From Pseudomonas koreensis (GTDB lineage Bacteria; Pseudomonadota; Gammaproteobacteria; Pseudomonadales; Pseudomonadaceae), in contig NZ_JAOEJU010000002.1 of the NCBI RefSeq assembly GCF_025447595.1, positions 1-64,000 of the forward strand: DNA of 64,000 nt, read 5' to 3'. Positions 44,719 to 54,155 of the stretch are shown here, piece by piece. How positions within the stretch are numbered: position 1 is the stretch's first letter; every line of letters begins with the position of its first letter. The translations under genes were made by a program, and so were the position numbers. Below the pieces are notes generated by a model. It saw only the letters and a list, made by a program, of their open reading frames with translations. It searched no databases and had not been told where the DNA came from.

Positions 44719-46377
44719 TCAAGGCGAATGCGTGATGTCCGCCATATCGTCCGCCGCCAACGCGCCGGTATCGGAAGTTTCCAGCACCACGTAGGCGCTG
44801 CTGCAGAACAACGAGTTCAGGCGTTTCATGTCGGCAATCAACTCCAGGTGCAACGAACTGGTCTCAATACTCTGCACGATCTTACGTTGCAACCGGCTGA
44901 CATGGGCGTGGGCCAGACGCCGCTCCTGTGCGCGAAAGCGACGTTTCTCGCGCAGCAACTGGCGGGCACTTTCCTTGTCGCCGCTGAGAAACACCGACAG
45001 CCCCAGCCGCAGGTTGGCGATCAATTGCTGGTGCAGGCCGGCCAGCTCTTCCAGCCCGTCTTCGGAAAACGACCGGCGTTGCGAAGTCTTCTGCTGCTGC
45101 ACTTTGCGCAGCATGCGTTCGATCAGGTCGCTGGCCAGTTTGAGGTTGATCGCCAGCTCGATGATTTCCGCCCAGCGCCGACTGTCCTGCTCGCCGAGAT
45201 CCTCACGAGGCATTTGCGCCAGATACAGCTTGATCGCGCTGTACAGCGCTTCGACGTCATCGGTCAGCTTGCGCATTTCCTGGGTGACGGCGGTCTGTTT
45301 GCCCCGCAGCACGTCGAGGGTCGCGTCGAGCATGTTGTCGATCAGGTCGCCCATGCGCAGGGTTTCCCGGGCGGCGTTGGCCAGTGCCAGGCTCGGCGTG
45401 ACCAGCGCGGTAGCGTCGAGGTGACGCGGCTTGGCGGTGCCGTTGACCTCTGGGCGCTCCGGCAGCAGCCAGGCACACAGCCGCGCCATCGGCCCGACGC
45501 TTGGTAGCAGGATCAGGCAACGCGCTGTGTTGTAGAGCAGGTGGAAGCCGATGACCATTTCCTGCGGGCTGAAATCCAGGCTGTCGATCCAGTGCACCAG
45601 CGGGTCGAGCACCGGAATGATCAGCAGCAACCCGATCAGTTTGTACAGCAGGCTGCCCAGCGCCACCTGCCGGCCAGCGGCGTTCTGCATGCTGGTGCTC
45701 ATGAACGCCAGCACGCCGCTGCCGATGTTGGCGCCGATCACCAGACCGATCGCCACCGGCAGACTGATCACCGCAGCGCCGGCCAGAGTCGCAGTCAGCA
45801 GCACGGCCGCCAGGCTGGAATAGGAAATCATCGCGAACAGCGCACCGACCAAGGCGTCGAGCAGGATATCGCCGGTCAGCGAGGCGAAAATCACCTTCAC
45901 CCCTTGGGCATGGGTGATCGGCGCGGCGGCCTCGACGATCAGTTGCAGCGCCAGAATGATCAGCCCCAGCCCGATGGCCACACGGCCCATCTGCCCGAGT
46001 CGGGTCTGCTTGCGCGACAGAAAGAAAATCACCCCGAGAAAAATCAGCAGCGGCGACAGCCACGACAGGTCGAACGTCAGTACCCGCGCCATCAGCGCCG
46101 TACCGACGTCGGCGCCGAGCATGGTCGCCAGGGCCGGGGTCAACGCCATCAGGCCCTGACCGACAAAGGACGTCACGAGCATCGCGGTGGCATTGCTGCT
46201 CTGCACCATCGCGGTCACGAGGATGCCGGCAACAAAGGCCAGCCAGCGTTTGGACATGTTCTGGCCGATCACGTGGCGCAGATTGGTACCGTACACCCGC
46301 AGGATGCCGGTTCGAACGATGTGCGTGCCCCAGATCAGCAGGGCCACGGCAGAGAGCAGATTGAGCAGGGTGAGCAT
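44719..46377 (-). CDS. Na/Pi cotransporter family protein with PhoU-like domain
   Basis: A 552-aa protein. Residues 1-310 are a NptA/PNaS-type membrane domain with the repeated QSS-like motif (MVQSSNATAMLV; ISYSSLAAVLLT) and GADVGTALMA / GANIGSGVLAF. Residues 330-520 are helical and resemble PhoU (MGDLIDNMLDATLDVLRGKQ, LASDLIERMLRKVQQQ). It probably imports or exports phosphate with sodium, with the PhoU part regulating it. It is monocistronic. Confidence 0.88.
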   Translation of the reverse strand: MLTLLNLLSAVALLIWGTHIVRTGILRVYGTNLRHVIGQNMSKRWLAFVAGILVTAMVQSSNATAMLVTSFVGQGLMALTPALATMLGADVGTALMARVLTFDLSWLSPLLIFLGVIFFLSRKQTRLGQMGRVAIGLGLIILALQLIVEAAAPITHAQGVKVIFASLTGDILLDALVGALFAMISYSSLAAVLLTATLAGAAVISLPVAIGLVIGANIGSGVLAFMSTSMQNAAGRQVALGSLLYKLIGLLLIIPVLDPLVHWIDSLDFSPQEMVIGFHLLYNTARCLILLPSVGPMARLCAWLLPERPEVNGTAKPRHLDATALVTPSLALANAARETLRMGDLIDNMLDATLDVLRGKQTAVTQEMRKLTDDVEALYSAIKLYLAQMPREDLGEQDSRRWAEIIELAINLKLASDLIERMLRKVQQQKTSQRRSFSEDGLEELAGLHQQLIANLRLGLSVFLSGDKESARQLLREKRRFRAQERRLAHAHVSRLQRKIVQSIETSSLHLELIADMKRLNSLFCSSAYVVLETSDTGALAADDMADITHSP

Positions 46378-46546
46378 GCAGACCCCCTGTAATAGCAGCG
46401 CCCCAGAGGGGCAAGTGGACGGTACCGCGCAATTTCTACGTTCTGATACTTAAGCTGTAGTTGGCTAACGGTCTGGGCGCCAGCATTGCACAGCTAAAGC
46501 GGGGATTGAAACAAAAGTGTCATGAAAACAGGTTCATGCAGCCATG

Positions 46547-46570
46547 AAAAAAGGGCCCGAAGGCCCTTTG
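46547..46570 (-). terminator. Terminator after terC
   Basis: GGGCC-CGAA-GGCCC stem with A-run on the left and TTT on the right; on the minus strand it reads a stem followed by six T residues, just past the terC stop. Confidence 0.85.
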
Positions 46571-46591
46571 ATCTGTTGCGCAGCGTTCGGG

Positions 46592-47359
46592 TTACTGACC
46601 CGGAATATCCTTGCGCAGTTTCACCGGATCCTGCTGTTTCTTCTTGCGGGCGATTGCGCCGCGCATCTTGATGTTGATCGCTTCGACCGCCAGCGAGAAC
46701 GCCATGGCGAAGTAGACGTAGCCTTTCGGTACGTGCACGTCGAACGATTCGGCAATCAGCACGGTGCCGACCACCAGCAGGAACGACAGCGCGAGCATTT
46801 TCAGCGACGGGTGCTTGTCGATGAACTCGCTGATCTTGCCCGAAGCCAGCATCATCACCAGTACCGCAACGATGATCGCCGCGACCATGACCGGAACGTG
46901 GGACACCATGCCGACGGCCGTGATCACCGAGTCCAGCGAGAACACGATGTCGATGATCGCGATCTGGATGATGGTGTAGAGGAAATTGCCGCCCTTGCCA
47001 CCGGGTGTTTCGTCGCTTTCGTCTTCACCTTCCAGTGCGTGGTACATCTCCTGGGAGCTTTTCCACAGCAGGAACAGGCCACCGAAGAACAGGATCAGGT
47101 CGCGACCGGAAATGCCCTGGCCGAACACTTCGAACAGGTCGGCGGTGAGGCGCATGACCCAGGTGATCGACAGCAGCAACAGGATCCGGGTGATCATGGC
47201 CAGGCCAAGACCGAAGATCCGGGTGCGCTGCTGCATGTGTTTGGGCATGCGGCTGACCAGGATCGAAATCATGATGATGTTATCGATGCCCAGAACGATT
47301 TCCAGGGCGGTCAGGGTGAAGAAGGCAACCCAGATCTCAGGGTTGGTCAGCCATTCCAT
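46592..47359 (-). CDS. TerC family membrane protein
   Basis: A 255-aa integral membrane protein with seven helices and conserved acidic residues in membrane segments: ALEIVLGIDNIIMISIL near the start and IAIIDIVFSLDSVITAVG in the middle. These paired Asp sites mark the TerC family, linked to tellurite resistance and manganese export. A positively charged C-terminus ends the protein. It is monocistronic with its own terminator. Confidence 0.92.
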   Translation of the reverse strand: MEWLTNPEIWVAFFTLTALEIVLGIDNIIMISILVSRMPKHMQQRTRIFGLGLAMITRILLLLSITWVMRLTADLFEVFGQGISGRDLILFFGGLFLLWKSSQEMYHALEGEDESDETPGGKGGNFLYTIIQIAIIDIVFSLDSVITAVGMVSHVPVMVAAIIVAVLVMMLASGKISEFIDKHPSLKMLALSFLLVVGTVLIAESFDVHVPKGYVYFAMAFSLAVEAINIKMRGAIARKKKQQDPVKLRKDIPGQ

Positions 47360-47385
47360 GTGTATTCCTTTGAGCGAGTGTTAAA

Positions 47386-47416
47386 CCAGGACGCCAGCAA
47401 TCAGCTGGCGTCCTGG
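47386..47416. terminator. Perfect hairpin between citA and terC
   Basis: CCAGGACGCCAGC and GCTGGCGTCCTGG form an exact 13-bp stem with a 5-base loop. It lies after the citA stop and 27 bp before the terC start, both on minus. The T-run is weak (TTTAA), so termination efficiency is uncertain. Confidence 0.7.
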
Positions 47417-47430
47417 TGAGTTTGGTGCCG

Positions 47431-48738
47431 TTACAACGTGCTGAACAGCGGGAAAGTCCCCAACAGCAAGGCTGCGACCAGTATGCACAGGCAGACCAGC
47501 ACTGCCCACTTCAGGGTGAAACGCTGGTGATCGCCGAACTCGATGCCCGCCAGTGCCACCAGCAGGTACGTCGACGGCACCAGTGGGCTCAGCAGGTGAA
47601 CCGGCTGGCCGACGATGGAGGCTCGGGCCATTTCCACTGCGGTGATGCCGTAATGGCTGGCCGCTTCGGACAGCACCGGCAACACACCGTAGTAGAACGC
47701 GTCGTTCGACATGAAGAACGTGAACGGCATGCTCACCAGCGCCGTGATCACCGCCAGGTACGGGCCGAGGAAATCCGGGATCACCGCCAGCAGGCTTTTC
47801 GACATGGCATCGACCATGCCGGTGCCCGACAGGATACCGGTGAAAATGCCCGCCGCGAAGATCAGACTGACCACCGACAGCACGCTGCCGGCGTGGGCTG
47901 CGACGCGATCCTTCTGCATCTGCAGGCAAGGGTAGTTGACGATCATTGCAATACTGAACGCCACCATGAACAGCACCGGCAGCGGCAGCAGGCCGGCGAT
48001 CAGGGTGCACATCAGGGCCAGGGTCAGCAGGCCGTTGAACCAGATCAGTTTCGGACGGCGGGCATCCGGGAATTGCGAGACGCTGATTTCGCTGTGATCG
48101 ATTTCGTCGCCGATCAGGTGCAGCTCACCCAGACGCGCACGCTCACGTTTGCCGTAGAAGTAGGCAATGATCAGGATCGCCACCACACCGGCAGCCATCG
48201 CCGGGATCATCGGCACGAAGATGTCCGACGGGTCCACGTGCAGCGCACTGGCGGCACGGGCGGTCGGGCCGCCCCATGGGGTCATGTTCATCACGCCGCC
48301 GGCGAGGATGATCAGACCGGCCATGATTCGCGGGCTCATGCCGATGCGGCTGTAGAGCGGCAGCATGGCGGCCACGCAAATCATATAAGTGGTCGCGCCG
48401 TCACCATCGAGGGAAACGACGAGCGCCAGTACGGCGGTGCCGACCGAAACCTTCAACGGGTCGCCCTTGACCAGTTTGAGGATCTTGCGCACGGCCGGGT
48501 CGAACAGGCCGGAGTCGATCATCAGGGCGAAATACAGAATCGCGAACATCAGCATCACGCCGGTCGGCGCAAGCTTGGTAATACCTTCGAGCATCATCGG
48601 GCCGATCTTCGGGGCAAAGCCACCGAACAGGGCGAACAGGATCGGGATGATGATCAGAGCGATCAGCGCAGACAGGCGCTTGGTCATGATCAGGAACATG
48701 AACGTGATGACCATGGCGAAGCCAAGGAAAGTCAGCAT
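47431..48738 (-). CDS. CitMHS-family citrate transporter
   Basis: A 435-aa secondary transporter for metal-citrate complexes, with about twelve helices. Family segments include SLDGDGATTYMICVAAMLPLY, GGVMNMTPWGGPTARAASAL and FFMSNDAFYYGVLPVL. A GGAG ribosome site precedes ATG 48738. By synteny it matches the P. aeruginosa citrate transporter gene citA. A long 5' leader with a short ORF and a CA-rich motif suggests post-transcriptional catabolite control. Confidence 0.92.
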   Translation of the reverse strand: MLTFLGFAMVITFMFLIMTKRLSALIALIIIPILFALFGGFAPKIGPMMLEGITKLAPTGVMLMFAILYFALMIDSGLFDPAVRKILKLVKGDPLKVSVGTAVLALVVSLDGDGATTYMICVAAMLPLYSRIGMSPRIMAGLIILAGGVMNMTPWGGPTARAASALHVDPSDIFVPMIPAMAAGVVAILIIAYFYGKRERARLGELHLIGDEIDHSEISVSQFPDARRPKLIWFNGLLTLALMCTLIAGLLPLPVLFMVAFSIAMIVNYPCLQMQKDRVAAHAGSVLSVVSLIFAAGIFTGILSGTGMVDAMSKSLLAVIPDFLGPYLAVITALVSMPFTFFMSNDAFYYGVLPVLSEAASHYGITAVEMARASIVGQPVHLLSPLVPSTYLLVALAGIEFGDHQRFTLKWAVLVCLCILVAALLLGTFPLFSTL

Positions 48739-48789
48739 GGGAATACTCCAGGCGTAGCGCGGCTAGGTAAGTGAGCGGATCGGGCGGGA

Positions 48790-48870
48790 TCAGCGCAGAA
48801 CGGGAAGCACGAGACGTACGGGCGGAGTTGGAGCGAGGAGGCGGGTTGCAGAGGACATCAGAATCACCAT
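48790..48870 (-). CDS. Putative 26-codon upstream ORF in the citA leader
   Basis: An ATG-initiated frame of 26 codons starting MVILMSSATR and ending LVLPVLR before TGA. It lies 51 bp before citA on the same strand. It is rich in Leu, Val, Pro and Arg. No classical ribosome site precedes it; the CA-rich motif takes that place. Whether it is translated is unknown. Confidence 0.4.
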   Translation of the reverse strand: MVILMSSATRLLAPTPPVRLVLPVLR

Positions 48871-48882
48871 TGTTGTTGTTAA
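48870..48882 (-). promoter_or_regulatory. CA-rich Crc/Hfq-type motif in the citA leader
   Basis: On the minus strand AATTAACAACAACAATGG includes AACAACAA, an exact match to the catabolite-activity motif AANAANAA bound by Hfq-Crc. It directly abuts the ATG of the short upstream ORF. Citrate uptake genes are plausible targets of carbon catabolite repression. The rest of the 48883-49062 gap holds one hairpin, ACGGCC-AACC-GGCCGT at 49000-49015, and no gene. Confidence 0.5.
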
Positions 48883-49062
48883 TTGGGCCTGTCGTGCGAG
48901 CAATCACACGCGTTGGCCAACCGGTCTGTTGCCGGCAGTGGGGGCGATCCTAATCGGGGAACCTTTCAGCTACCTTTCGCGCAAGAAAGCTTTGGGCGAA
49001 CGGCCAACCGGCCGTCGGATGCGGGCTAGAGTCAATGAACACGGGAAGCGGAGGGCAGGGCG

Positions 49063-49464
49063 ATGACTGATTTGCACAGCGGTGGCTGCCATTGCGGACA
49101 TATCCGCTATCAGTTCAGCGGAGCGTTGCACGACATTGCCCACTGTCATTGTTCAATCTGTCGAAAGGTCAGCGGTGGCATCGTCACCACTTGGATCACG
49201 CTGCCGGCGGCGAACTTCCAGTGGCTGGCGGGGACGCCTTCGCGCTATGACTCGTCGACCAGTTGTGCACGGTTCTTCTGTCCGAACTGCGGCGCACAAC
49301 TGGCGCTGGTGACGTTGCTCAGCACCGAGAGCATCGATCTGACGATTGCCACGCTGGATCACCCGGAGCAGGCCGCCGCCGAGCGGCATATCTGGACCGA
49401 CAGCCAGTTGCCATGGCTGCACCTGGACGAGCATTTGCCGGGCGAGCCCGAAGAAACCATCTGA
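49063..49464 (+). CDS. GFA/CENP-V family zinc protein
   Basis: A 133-aa protein of the family named after glutathione-dependent formaldehyde-activating enzyme. Zinc-binding cysteines are all present: CHCGHIRY near residue 9, CHCSICRK near 29, and CPNCGAQL near 72. Members bind zinc and perhaps glutathione or other thiols; the substrate is not known here. It is a single gene, convergent with the next. Confidence 0.9.
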   Translation: MTDLHSGGCHCGHIRYQFSGALHDIAHCHCSICRKVSGGIVTTWITLPAANFQWLAGTPSRYDSSTSCARFFCPNCGAQLALVTLLSTESIDLTIATLDHPEQAAAERHIWTDSQLPWLHLDEHLPGEPEETI

Positions 49465-49791
49465 TTAAAAAATAGACAGATCCAACGGCCGCATCGCACC
49501 CATCCAGATTGCGTGCTCGGTGTGGTCCAGCAAATCATCGCCCGTGTCCGGGTGCAGGAACACCACCAACCCCTTGCGATTGAGTGCCAGCCACGGCAGC
49601 ACGTCGCCGATCAACTCCGGGCCGAAGGCCAGTTGGCAGCTCCAGTCCGGGTGCGGGCCGACCGGGCGTTCATGCACGCGGCCCATCTTCAATGGAAACA
49701 GCGCTGCCGCTTGCTCACACAGCGCCCGCGCCTGTTCGATCGTGCTGGCGTCGTAATAGACGTGGGCGTGATAACCCTTGATCGTGTGCAT
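49465..49791 (-). CDS. DOPA 4,5-dioxygenase family protein
   Basis: A 108-aa protein of the small DOPA-dioxygenase-like family. Conserved histidines stand in GYHAHVYYD, RVHERPVGPHPDWSCQLAF, VFLHPDTG and DHTEHAIWMG, expected to bind a metal. Family members cleave catechol rings extradiol, but bacterial substrates are mostly unknown. Its stop abuts that of the GFA gene. Confidence 0.88.
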   Translation of the reverse strand: MHTIKGYHAHVYYDASTIEQARALCEQAAALFPLKMGRVHERPVGPHPDWSCQLAFGPELIGDVLPWLALNRKGLVVFLHPDTGDDLLDHTEHAIWMGAMRPLDLSIF

Positions 49792-49875
49792 CGCAAACCC
49801 TCTGAATCGGTTCGAACCCTCGGCGTTGCCCGTATGTCACACGCCATACAAGGGAAAACAAAAGGGACCTCAGCC

Positions 49876-50535
49876 ATGAAAAATGCCGAAACCCCGGCGG
49901 TGAAAGTGGTGCTCTATGGTGCCATGAGTAGCCTGGGCAGTGCGTTGATGGCTGAACTGCTGCGTCGCCAGCACGAAGTCATCGCCATCCTCGACGATCT
50001 GACGGCGCTTGCGCCACGGCCGGGGCTGCGCACCAAAAGCGGCGACTTGCTCGATGCCGAGCGAGTCAATCAGAGCGTGGCCGGCAGCTCGGCGGTGATC
50101 TGCCTGCTGAATGCACCGGGCTTGCCGCTGAGCAGCGATCATGTCGAGAAATCCGTGGTGCTGGGGCCGGTGGAACAGGTGCTGGCGGTGGATGCGCTGA
50201 TCGATGGACTGCACGCGGCGAACGTTTCGCGGCTGTTTGTCATCGGCGAATTCGAAGCTCTGGACGATCCGGAAAATGCCGACCCGCTGCAACGCCACGC
50301 CGCCGAGGAAGTGCGCGAAGCCCTGCAAAGCAGCCCGCTGCACTGGACGCTGGTGAACGCACCGCGCAGCGTCGCCGGGCTGACGATCGAGCATTTCAGT
50401 CAGGTCGGCCGCACGCTTGAACCGGGTCTGGCCGAACCGCTGGAACGCCTGAACCGGGTGGCGGTGGGGATTGCCGATGAGCTGCGGCTGAATCTGCATC
50501 TGCGTCAGCACGTGGATTTTGTCGCGGCCTCCTGA
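49876..50535 (+). CDS. NAD(P)-binding Rossmann protein, SDR-like
   Basis: A 219-aa atypical short-chain dehydrogenase / NmrA-like protein. The nucleotide loop is degenerate (VVLYGAMSSLGSALMAELL instead of GxxGxxG), and a short YLINAP-like motif appears as CLLNAPGLPL. There is no clear YxxxK catalytic pair. Possible roles include an NAD(P)H-binding reductase or a sensor; I cannot assign a substrate. ATG 49876 follows a weak GGGAC site. Confidence 0.75.
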   Translation: MKNAETPAVKVVLYGAMSSLGSALMAELLRRQHEVIAILDDLTALAPRPGLRTKSGDLLDAERVNQSVAGSSAVICLLNAPGLPLSSDHVEKSVVLGPVEQVLAVDALIDGLHAANVSRLFVIGEFEALDDPENADPLQRHAAEEVREALQSSPLHWTLVNAPRSVAGLTIEHFSQVGRTLEPGLAEPLERLNRVAVGIADELRLNLHLRQHVDFVAAS

Positions 50536-50539
50536 TCCG

Positions 50540-51490
50540 TTACACGGCAATCGAAGGCAACGGCAGCCCGGCCAGAGATTCAGCGCTGCTGGCCTGTTCG
50601 GCCATCAGCCAATCCACGAAGGTCTGGATCAGCGCGCCCCGGCGCTTGCGCTGCGGCAGCACCACGTAATAACCGAGGCGCGAAAGAGTGGTTTCGGCGA
50701 TCGGCCGACACAGCAGACCCTGGGTGAGCAAGTTATCCACAAGGTGCCGCCAGCCGATGGCCACACCCTGACCGCCAATCGCCGCTTGAATCAGCAACGT
50801 GTAATTGTCGAAGCGCAGCTGGCCCGGGGCTGGCGGGGTGCTGATGTTCAGCGCGCGGAACAGACCGCTCCAGTCGAACCAGTTGCTGCTGTTTTCCCCC
50901 CGCAGGTGCAGCAGCGGAAATTCCATAAGTGCTTGGGCCGGCAAGGGCAGGGGGCGATCCTTGAGCAATTGCGGACTGCACACCGGAAACACTTCTTCGC
51001 TGAACAACCAGTGACTTTCGCCCTGTTTGAAGCGACCGTCGCCGAACAGCACGGCAACGTCGATATCCGGACGCAGCATGTTGTGATTGCGCTCGCTGGT
51101 GACCAGGCTCACGTCCACCTGTGGATAAGCTTGGTGAAAGCGATGCAGACGCGGCATCAGCCAATAAGCGGCGAAGGCGAAATCGGTAGCAACCTGCAGC
51201 ACTTCATGTTGCTGTTGTGCGCTGATCGCGCTCAATCCTGCGTCTATATTCTGCAATCCGAGGGTAACCTGCTCGAACAGGATCGAACCGACCTCGGTCA
51301 GTTCGATACCCCGGTAAATGCGATCGAACAGCCGTGTGCCAAGTTGTTCTTCCAGCCGTTTGATTTGCTGACTGATGGCCGGTTGGGTCGTACCAAGCTC
51401 CACCGCCGCAGCGGTAAAGCTGCGATGACGGGCTGCTGACTCGAAGGAGCGCAGCAGGTCGAGCGACAAATCACCGAGGGCTTCATACAT
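50540..51490 (-). CDS. LysR regulator of choline-sulfate use
   Basis: A 316-aa LysR-type regulator. The helix-turn-helix is at 12-70 (FTAAAVELGTTQPAISQQIKRLE), followed by a periplasmic-binding-like effector domain. It is divergent from the choline sulfatase gene across a 114-bp gap, the arrangement of the known choline-sulfate regulators next to betC. It probably activates betC when choline sulfate or choline is present. Confidence 0.88.
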   Translation of the reverse strand: MYEALGDLSLDLLRSFESAARHRSFTAAAVELGTTQPAISQQIKRLEEQLGTRLFDRIYRGIELTEVGSILFEQVTLGLQNIDAGLSAISAQQQHEVLQVATDFAFAAYWLMPRLHRFHQAYPQVDVSLVTSERNHNMLRPDIDVAVLFGDGRFKQGESHWLFSEEVFPVCSPQLLKDRPLPLPAQALMEFPLLHLRGENSSNWFDWSGLFRALNISTPPAPGQLRFDNYTLLIQAAIGGQGVAIGWRHLVDNLLTQGLLCRPIAETTLSRLGYYVVLPQRKRRGALIQTFVDWLMAEQASSAESLAGLPLPSIAV

Positions 51491-51604
51491 AAGCTGTGCT
51501 TATCCTAGTCATTGTCCGGCGCGGGCTTTACCGGATATTGCGTGGAATCCATGCTCGATCGCAGCAATGTCGCATAAATATTCACTATGGAATGCCGCGA
51601 TCAC

Positions 51605-53119
51605 ATGAAGCGCAAGAACATTCTTTTCATCATGGCCGATCAAATGGCCGCGCCAATGTTGCCGTTCTACGGCCCGTCGCCGATCAAACTGCCGAATCTC
51701 AGCCGCCTCGCCGAACAAGGCGTGGTGTTCGATGCCGCGTACTGCAACAGCCCGCTGTGCGCACCGTCGCGTTTCACCCTGGTCAGCGGCCAATTGCCGA
51801 GCAAGATCGGCGCCTACGACAACGCCGCCGATTTCCCCGCCGACATTCCCACCTACGCCCATTACCTGCGCCGTCTCGGTTATCGAACCGCACTGTCGGG
51901 CAAGATGCATTTCTGCGGCCCCGATCAACTGCACGGTTACGAAGAGCGCCTGACCAGTGACATCTATCCGGCCGACTATGGCTGGGCCGTGAATTGGGAT
52001 GAACCCGATGTGCGGCCGAGCTGGTATCACAACATGTCTTCGGTGCTGCAGGCCGGCCCGTGCGTGCGCACCAACCAGCTCGATTTCGACGAAGAGGTGG
52101 TGTTCAAGGCGCAGCAATACCTGTTCGATCACATTCGCGAGGACGGCGACCAGCCGTTCTGCCTGACCGTGTCGATGACTCACCCTCACGACCCGTACAC
52201 GATTCCCAAGGCGTTCTGGGATTTGTACGACGATGCGGATATCCCGCTTCCGACGACGCCGGATCAGCATTCACTCGACCCGCACTCCCAGCGTTTGCTC
52301 AAGGTTTACGACCTGTGGGACAACCCACTGCCTGTGGATAAGATTCGCGATGCCCGCCGTGCCTACTTCGGTGCTTGCAGCTATATCGATGCCAACGTCG
52401 GCAAACTTCTGCAAACCCTTGAAGATTGTGGGCTGATGGACGACACCGTCATCGTATTTTCCGGTGACCATGGCGACATGCTCGGCGAGAAGGGCCTTTG
52501 GTACAAAATGCACTGGTACGAAATGGCCGCGCGGGTGCCCCTGTTGATAAGTGCACCCGGTCAGTTCAAATCGGGCCGTGTCAGCTCTGCCGTCTCCACC
52601 GCCGACCTGTTGCCGACCTTTGTCGAACTGGCCGGGGGCAACCTGGAACCGAATCTGCCGCTGGACGGCCGCTCGCTGGTTCCGCACCTGCAAGGGCAGG
52701 GCGGTCACGACGAGGTGTTCGGCGAATACATGGCCGAGGGCACCGTCAGCCCGCTGATGATGATTCGGCGTGGCGCCTTCAAATTTATCTACAGCGAAAC
52801 CGACCCTTGCCTACTCTTCGATGTGGATAACGATCCACGCGAGCAGGAAGAACTCAGCCAATCACCGCAACATCGCCAGCTGTTCGACGATTTTCTCGCC
52901 GAAGCACGTGCCAAGTGGGACATCCCGGCGATCCACCGTGATGTACTTGAAAGCCAACGTCGTCGGCGCTTCGTTGCCGAGGCGCTGACCGTCGGCAAGC
53001 TGAAGAGCTGGGATCACCAGCCGCTGGTGGACGCCAGTCAGCAGTACATGCGCAACCACATCGACCTCGATGACCTGGAGCGCAAGGCCCGTTATCCACA
53101 ACCCTGCCAAAACCAATAA
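51605..53119 (+). CDS. betC: Choline sulfatase
   Basis: A 504-aa type I sulfatase that hydrolyses choline-O-sulfate to choline and sulfate, feeding glycine betaine synthesis. The formylglycine motif is CAPSR (C52-R56), so maturation needs a sulfatase-modifying enzyme encoded elsewhere. Metal ligands are D12 with the Asp/His of SGDHGDMLGEKGLWYK. A C-terminal choline-sulfatase domain is present. I use ATG 51605 (MKRKNILFIM); an in-frame ATG at 51587 is possible. It has no signal peptide, so it acts in the cytoplasm. Confidence 0.94.
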   Translation: MKRKNILFIMADQMAAPMLPFYGPSPIKLPNLSRLAEQGVVFDAAYCNSPLCAPSRFTLVSGQLPSKIGAYDNAADFPADIPTYAHYLRRLGYRTALSGKMHFCGPDQLHGYEERLTSDIYPADYGWAVNWDEPDVRPSWYHNMSSVLQAGPCVRTNQLDFDEEVVFKAQQYLFDHIREDGDQPFCLTVSMTHPHDPYTIPKAFWDLYDDADIPLPTTPDQHSLDPHSQRLLKVYDLWDNPLPVDKIRDARRAYFGACSYIDANVGKLLQTLEDCGLMDDTVIVFSGDHGDMLGEKGLWYKMHWYEMAARVPLLISAPGQFKSGRVSSAVSTADLLPTFVELAGGNLEPNLPLDGRSLVPHLQGQGGHDEVFGEYMAEGTVSPLMMIRRGAFKFIYSETDPCLLFDVDNDPREQEELSQSPQHRQLFDDFLAEARAKWDIPAIHRDVLESQRRRRFVAEALTVGKLKSWDHQPLVDASQQYMRNHIDLDDLERKARYPQPCQNQ

Positions 53120-53135
53120 TGTTAAGGGGAAGTCC

Positions 53136-54053
53136 ATGGTCAAGTTATCCACAGTCGTGACGGTCAGTCTGCTGGCACTGGGCAGCACATCCGCGTTCGC
53201 CGAGAGCTGCGATACGGTGAAGATGGCCGATCCCGGCTGGAGCGACATCGCCGCGACCAACGCCATCACCGGGTTTCTGCTGGATGGCATGGGCTACAAG
53301 GCCAAGGTCGACACCCTCGCGGTGCCGATCACTTTCGGCGGCTTGAAGGACGGCCAGGTCGATGTGTTCCTCGGCAACTGGATGCCGGCGCAGCAGGGCT
53401 TCTACGACAAATTCGTCGCCACCGGTGACGTCACGCAACTGGCGAAGAATCTCGACGGCACCGAATTCACCCTGGCCGTGCCGGATTACGTGTGGGACGC
53501 GGGTGTGCATAACTTTGCCGACCTGAATAAATACGCCGATAAATTCGAGAAGAAGATCTATGGCATCGGCTCCGGAGCGCCAGCGAACATTTCGCTGCAA
53601 GAGATCATCAAGAAGAACGACTTCGACCTGGGCCAGTGGAAGCTGATCGAGTCCAGCGAACAGGCGATGCTCGCCGAAGTCTCGCGGGCGGTGAAGAAGC
53701 AGAAGTTCGTCACCTTCCTCGGCTGGACCCCGCACCCGATGAACGTGCAGCTGAAAATGCACTACCTCAAGGGCGGCGAGAAGTACTTCGGCGACACCGG
53801 CAGCGTCCATACCCTGACACGCAAGGGCTACGCCGAGGCCTGTCCGAATGTGGGTAAATTGCTGACCAATCTTTCGTTCACCCAGGAGATGGAGAACAGC
53901 ATCATGGCCGAGGTGGTGAACAAAAAAGTCAGCAACGCCGATGCGGCGAAAGCGTGGATCAAGGCGAATCCGGCGGTGCTGGACAAGTGGCTCGATGGCG
54001 TGAAGACCGTGGACGGCAAGGATGCGTTGCCAGCCGTTAAAGCCAAACTGTAA
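53136..54053 (+). CDS. Choline/betaine ABC substrate-binding protein (ChoX-like)
   Basis: A 305-aa periplasmic binding protein with signal peptide ending AFA-ESC. OpuAC-type features include DPGWSDIAATNAI, WMPAQQGFY and the C-terminal KKVSNADAAKAWIKANPAVLDKWLDG. AAGGGGA precedes ATG 53136, 16 bp after betC, so the two are cotranscribed. There is no permease or ATPase gene beside it, so it probably feeds a transporter encoded elsewhere. Confidence 0.92.
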   Translation: MVKLSTVVTVSLLALGSTSAFAESCDTVKMADPGWSDIAATNAITGFLLDGMGYKAKVDTLAVPITFGGLKDGQVDVFLGNWMPAQQGFYDKFVATGDVTQLAKNLDGTEFTLAVPDYVWDAGVHNFADLNKYADKFEKKIYGIGSGAPANISLQEIIKKNDFDLGQWKLIESSEQAMLAEVSRAVKKQKFVTFLGWTPHPMNVQLKMHYLKGGEKYFGDTGSVHTLTRKGYAEACPNVGKLLTNLSFTQEMENSIMAEVVNKKVSNADAAKAWIKANPAVLDKWLDGVKTVDGKDALPAVKAKL

Positions 54054-54065
54054 CTGCGCGGGCCG

Positions 54066-54119
54066 ATCGTTCCCACGCTCGGCGTGGGAATGCCGCAATG
54101 GACGCTCCGCGTCCCGGGC
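54066..54119. repeat. Intergenic double-hairpin repeat
   Basis: GTTCCCACGCTCGGCGTGGG, a short spacer, then GGACGCTCCGCGTCC: two tandem small hairpins. I recognise this as a common dispersed intergenic repeat of the P. fluorescens group, different from REP. It lies in the betC-choX to sulP gap. Confidence 0.7.
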
Positions 54120-54155
54120 TGCGTACAATGCGCAAAATTTCACCCGAGAGGATCC

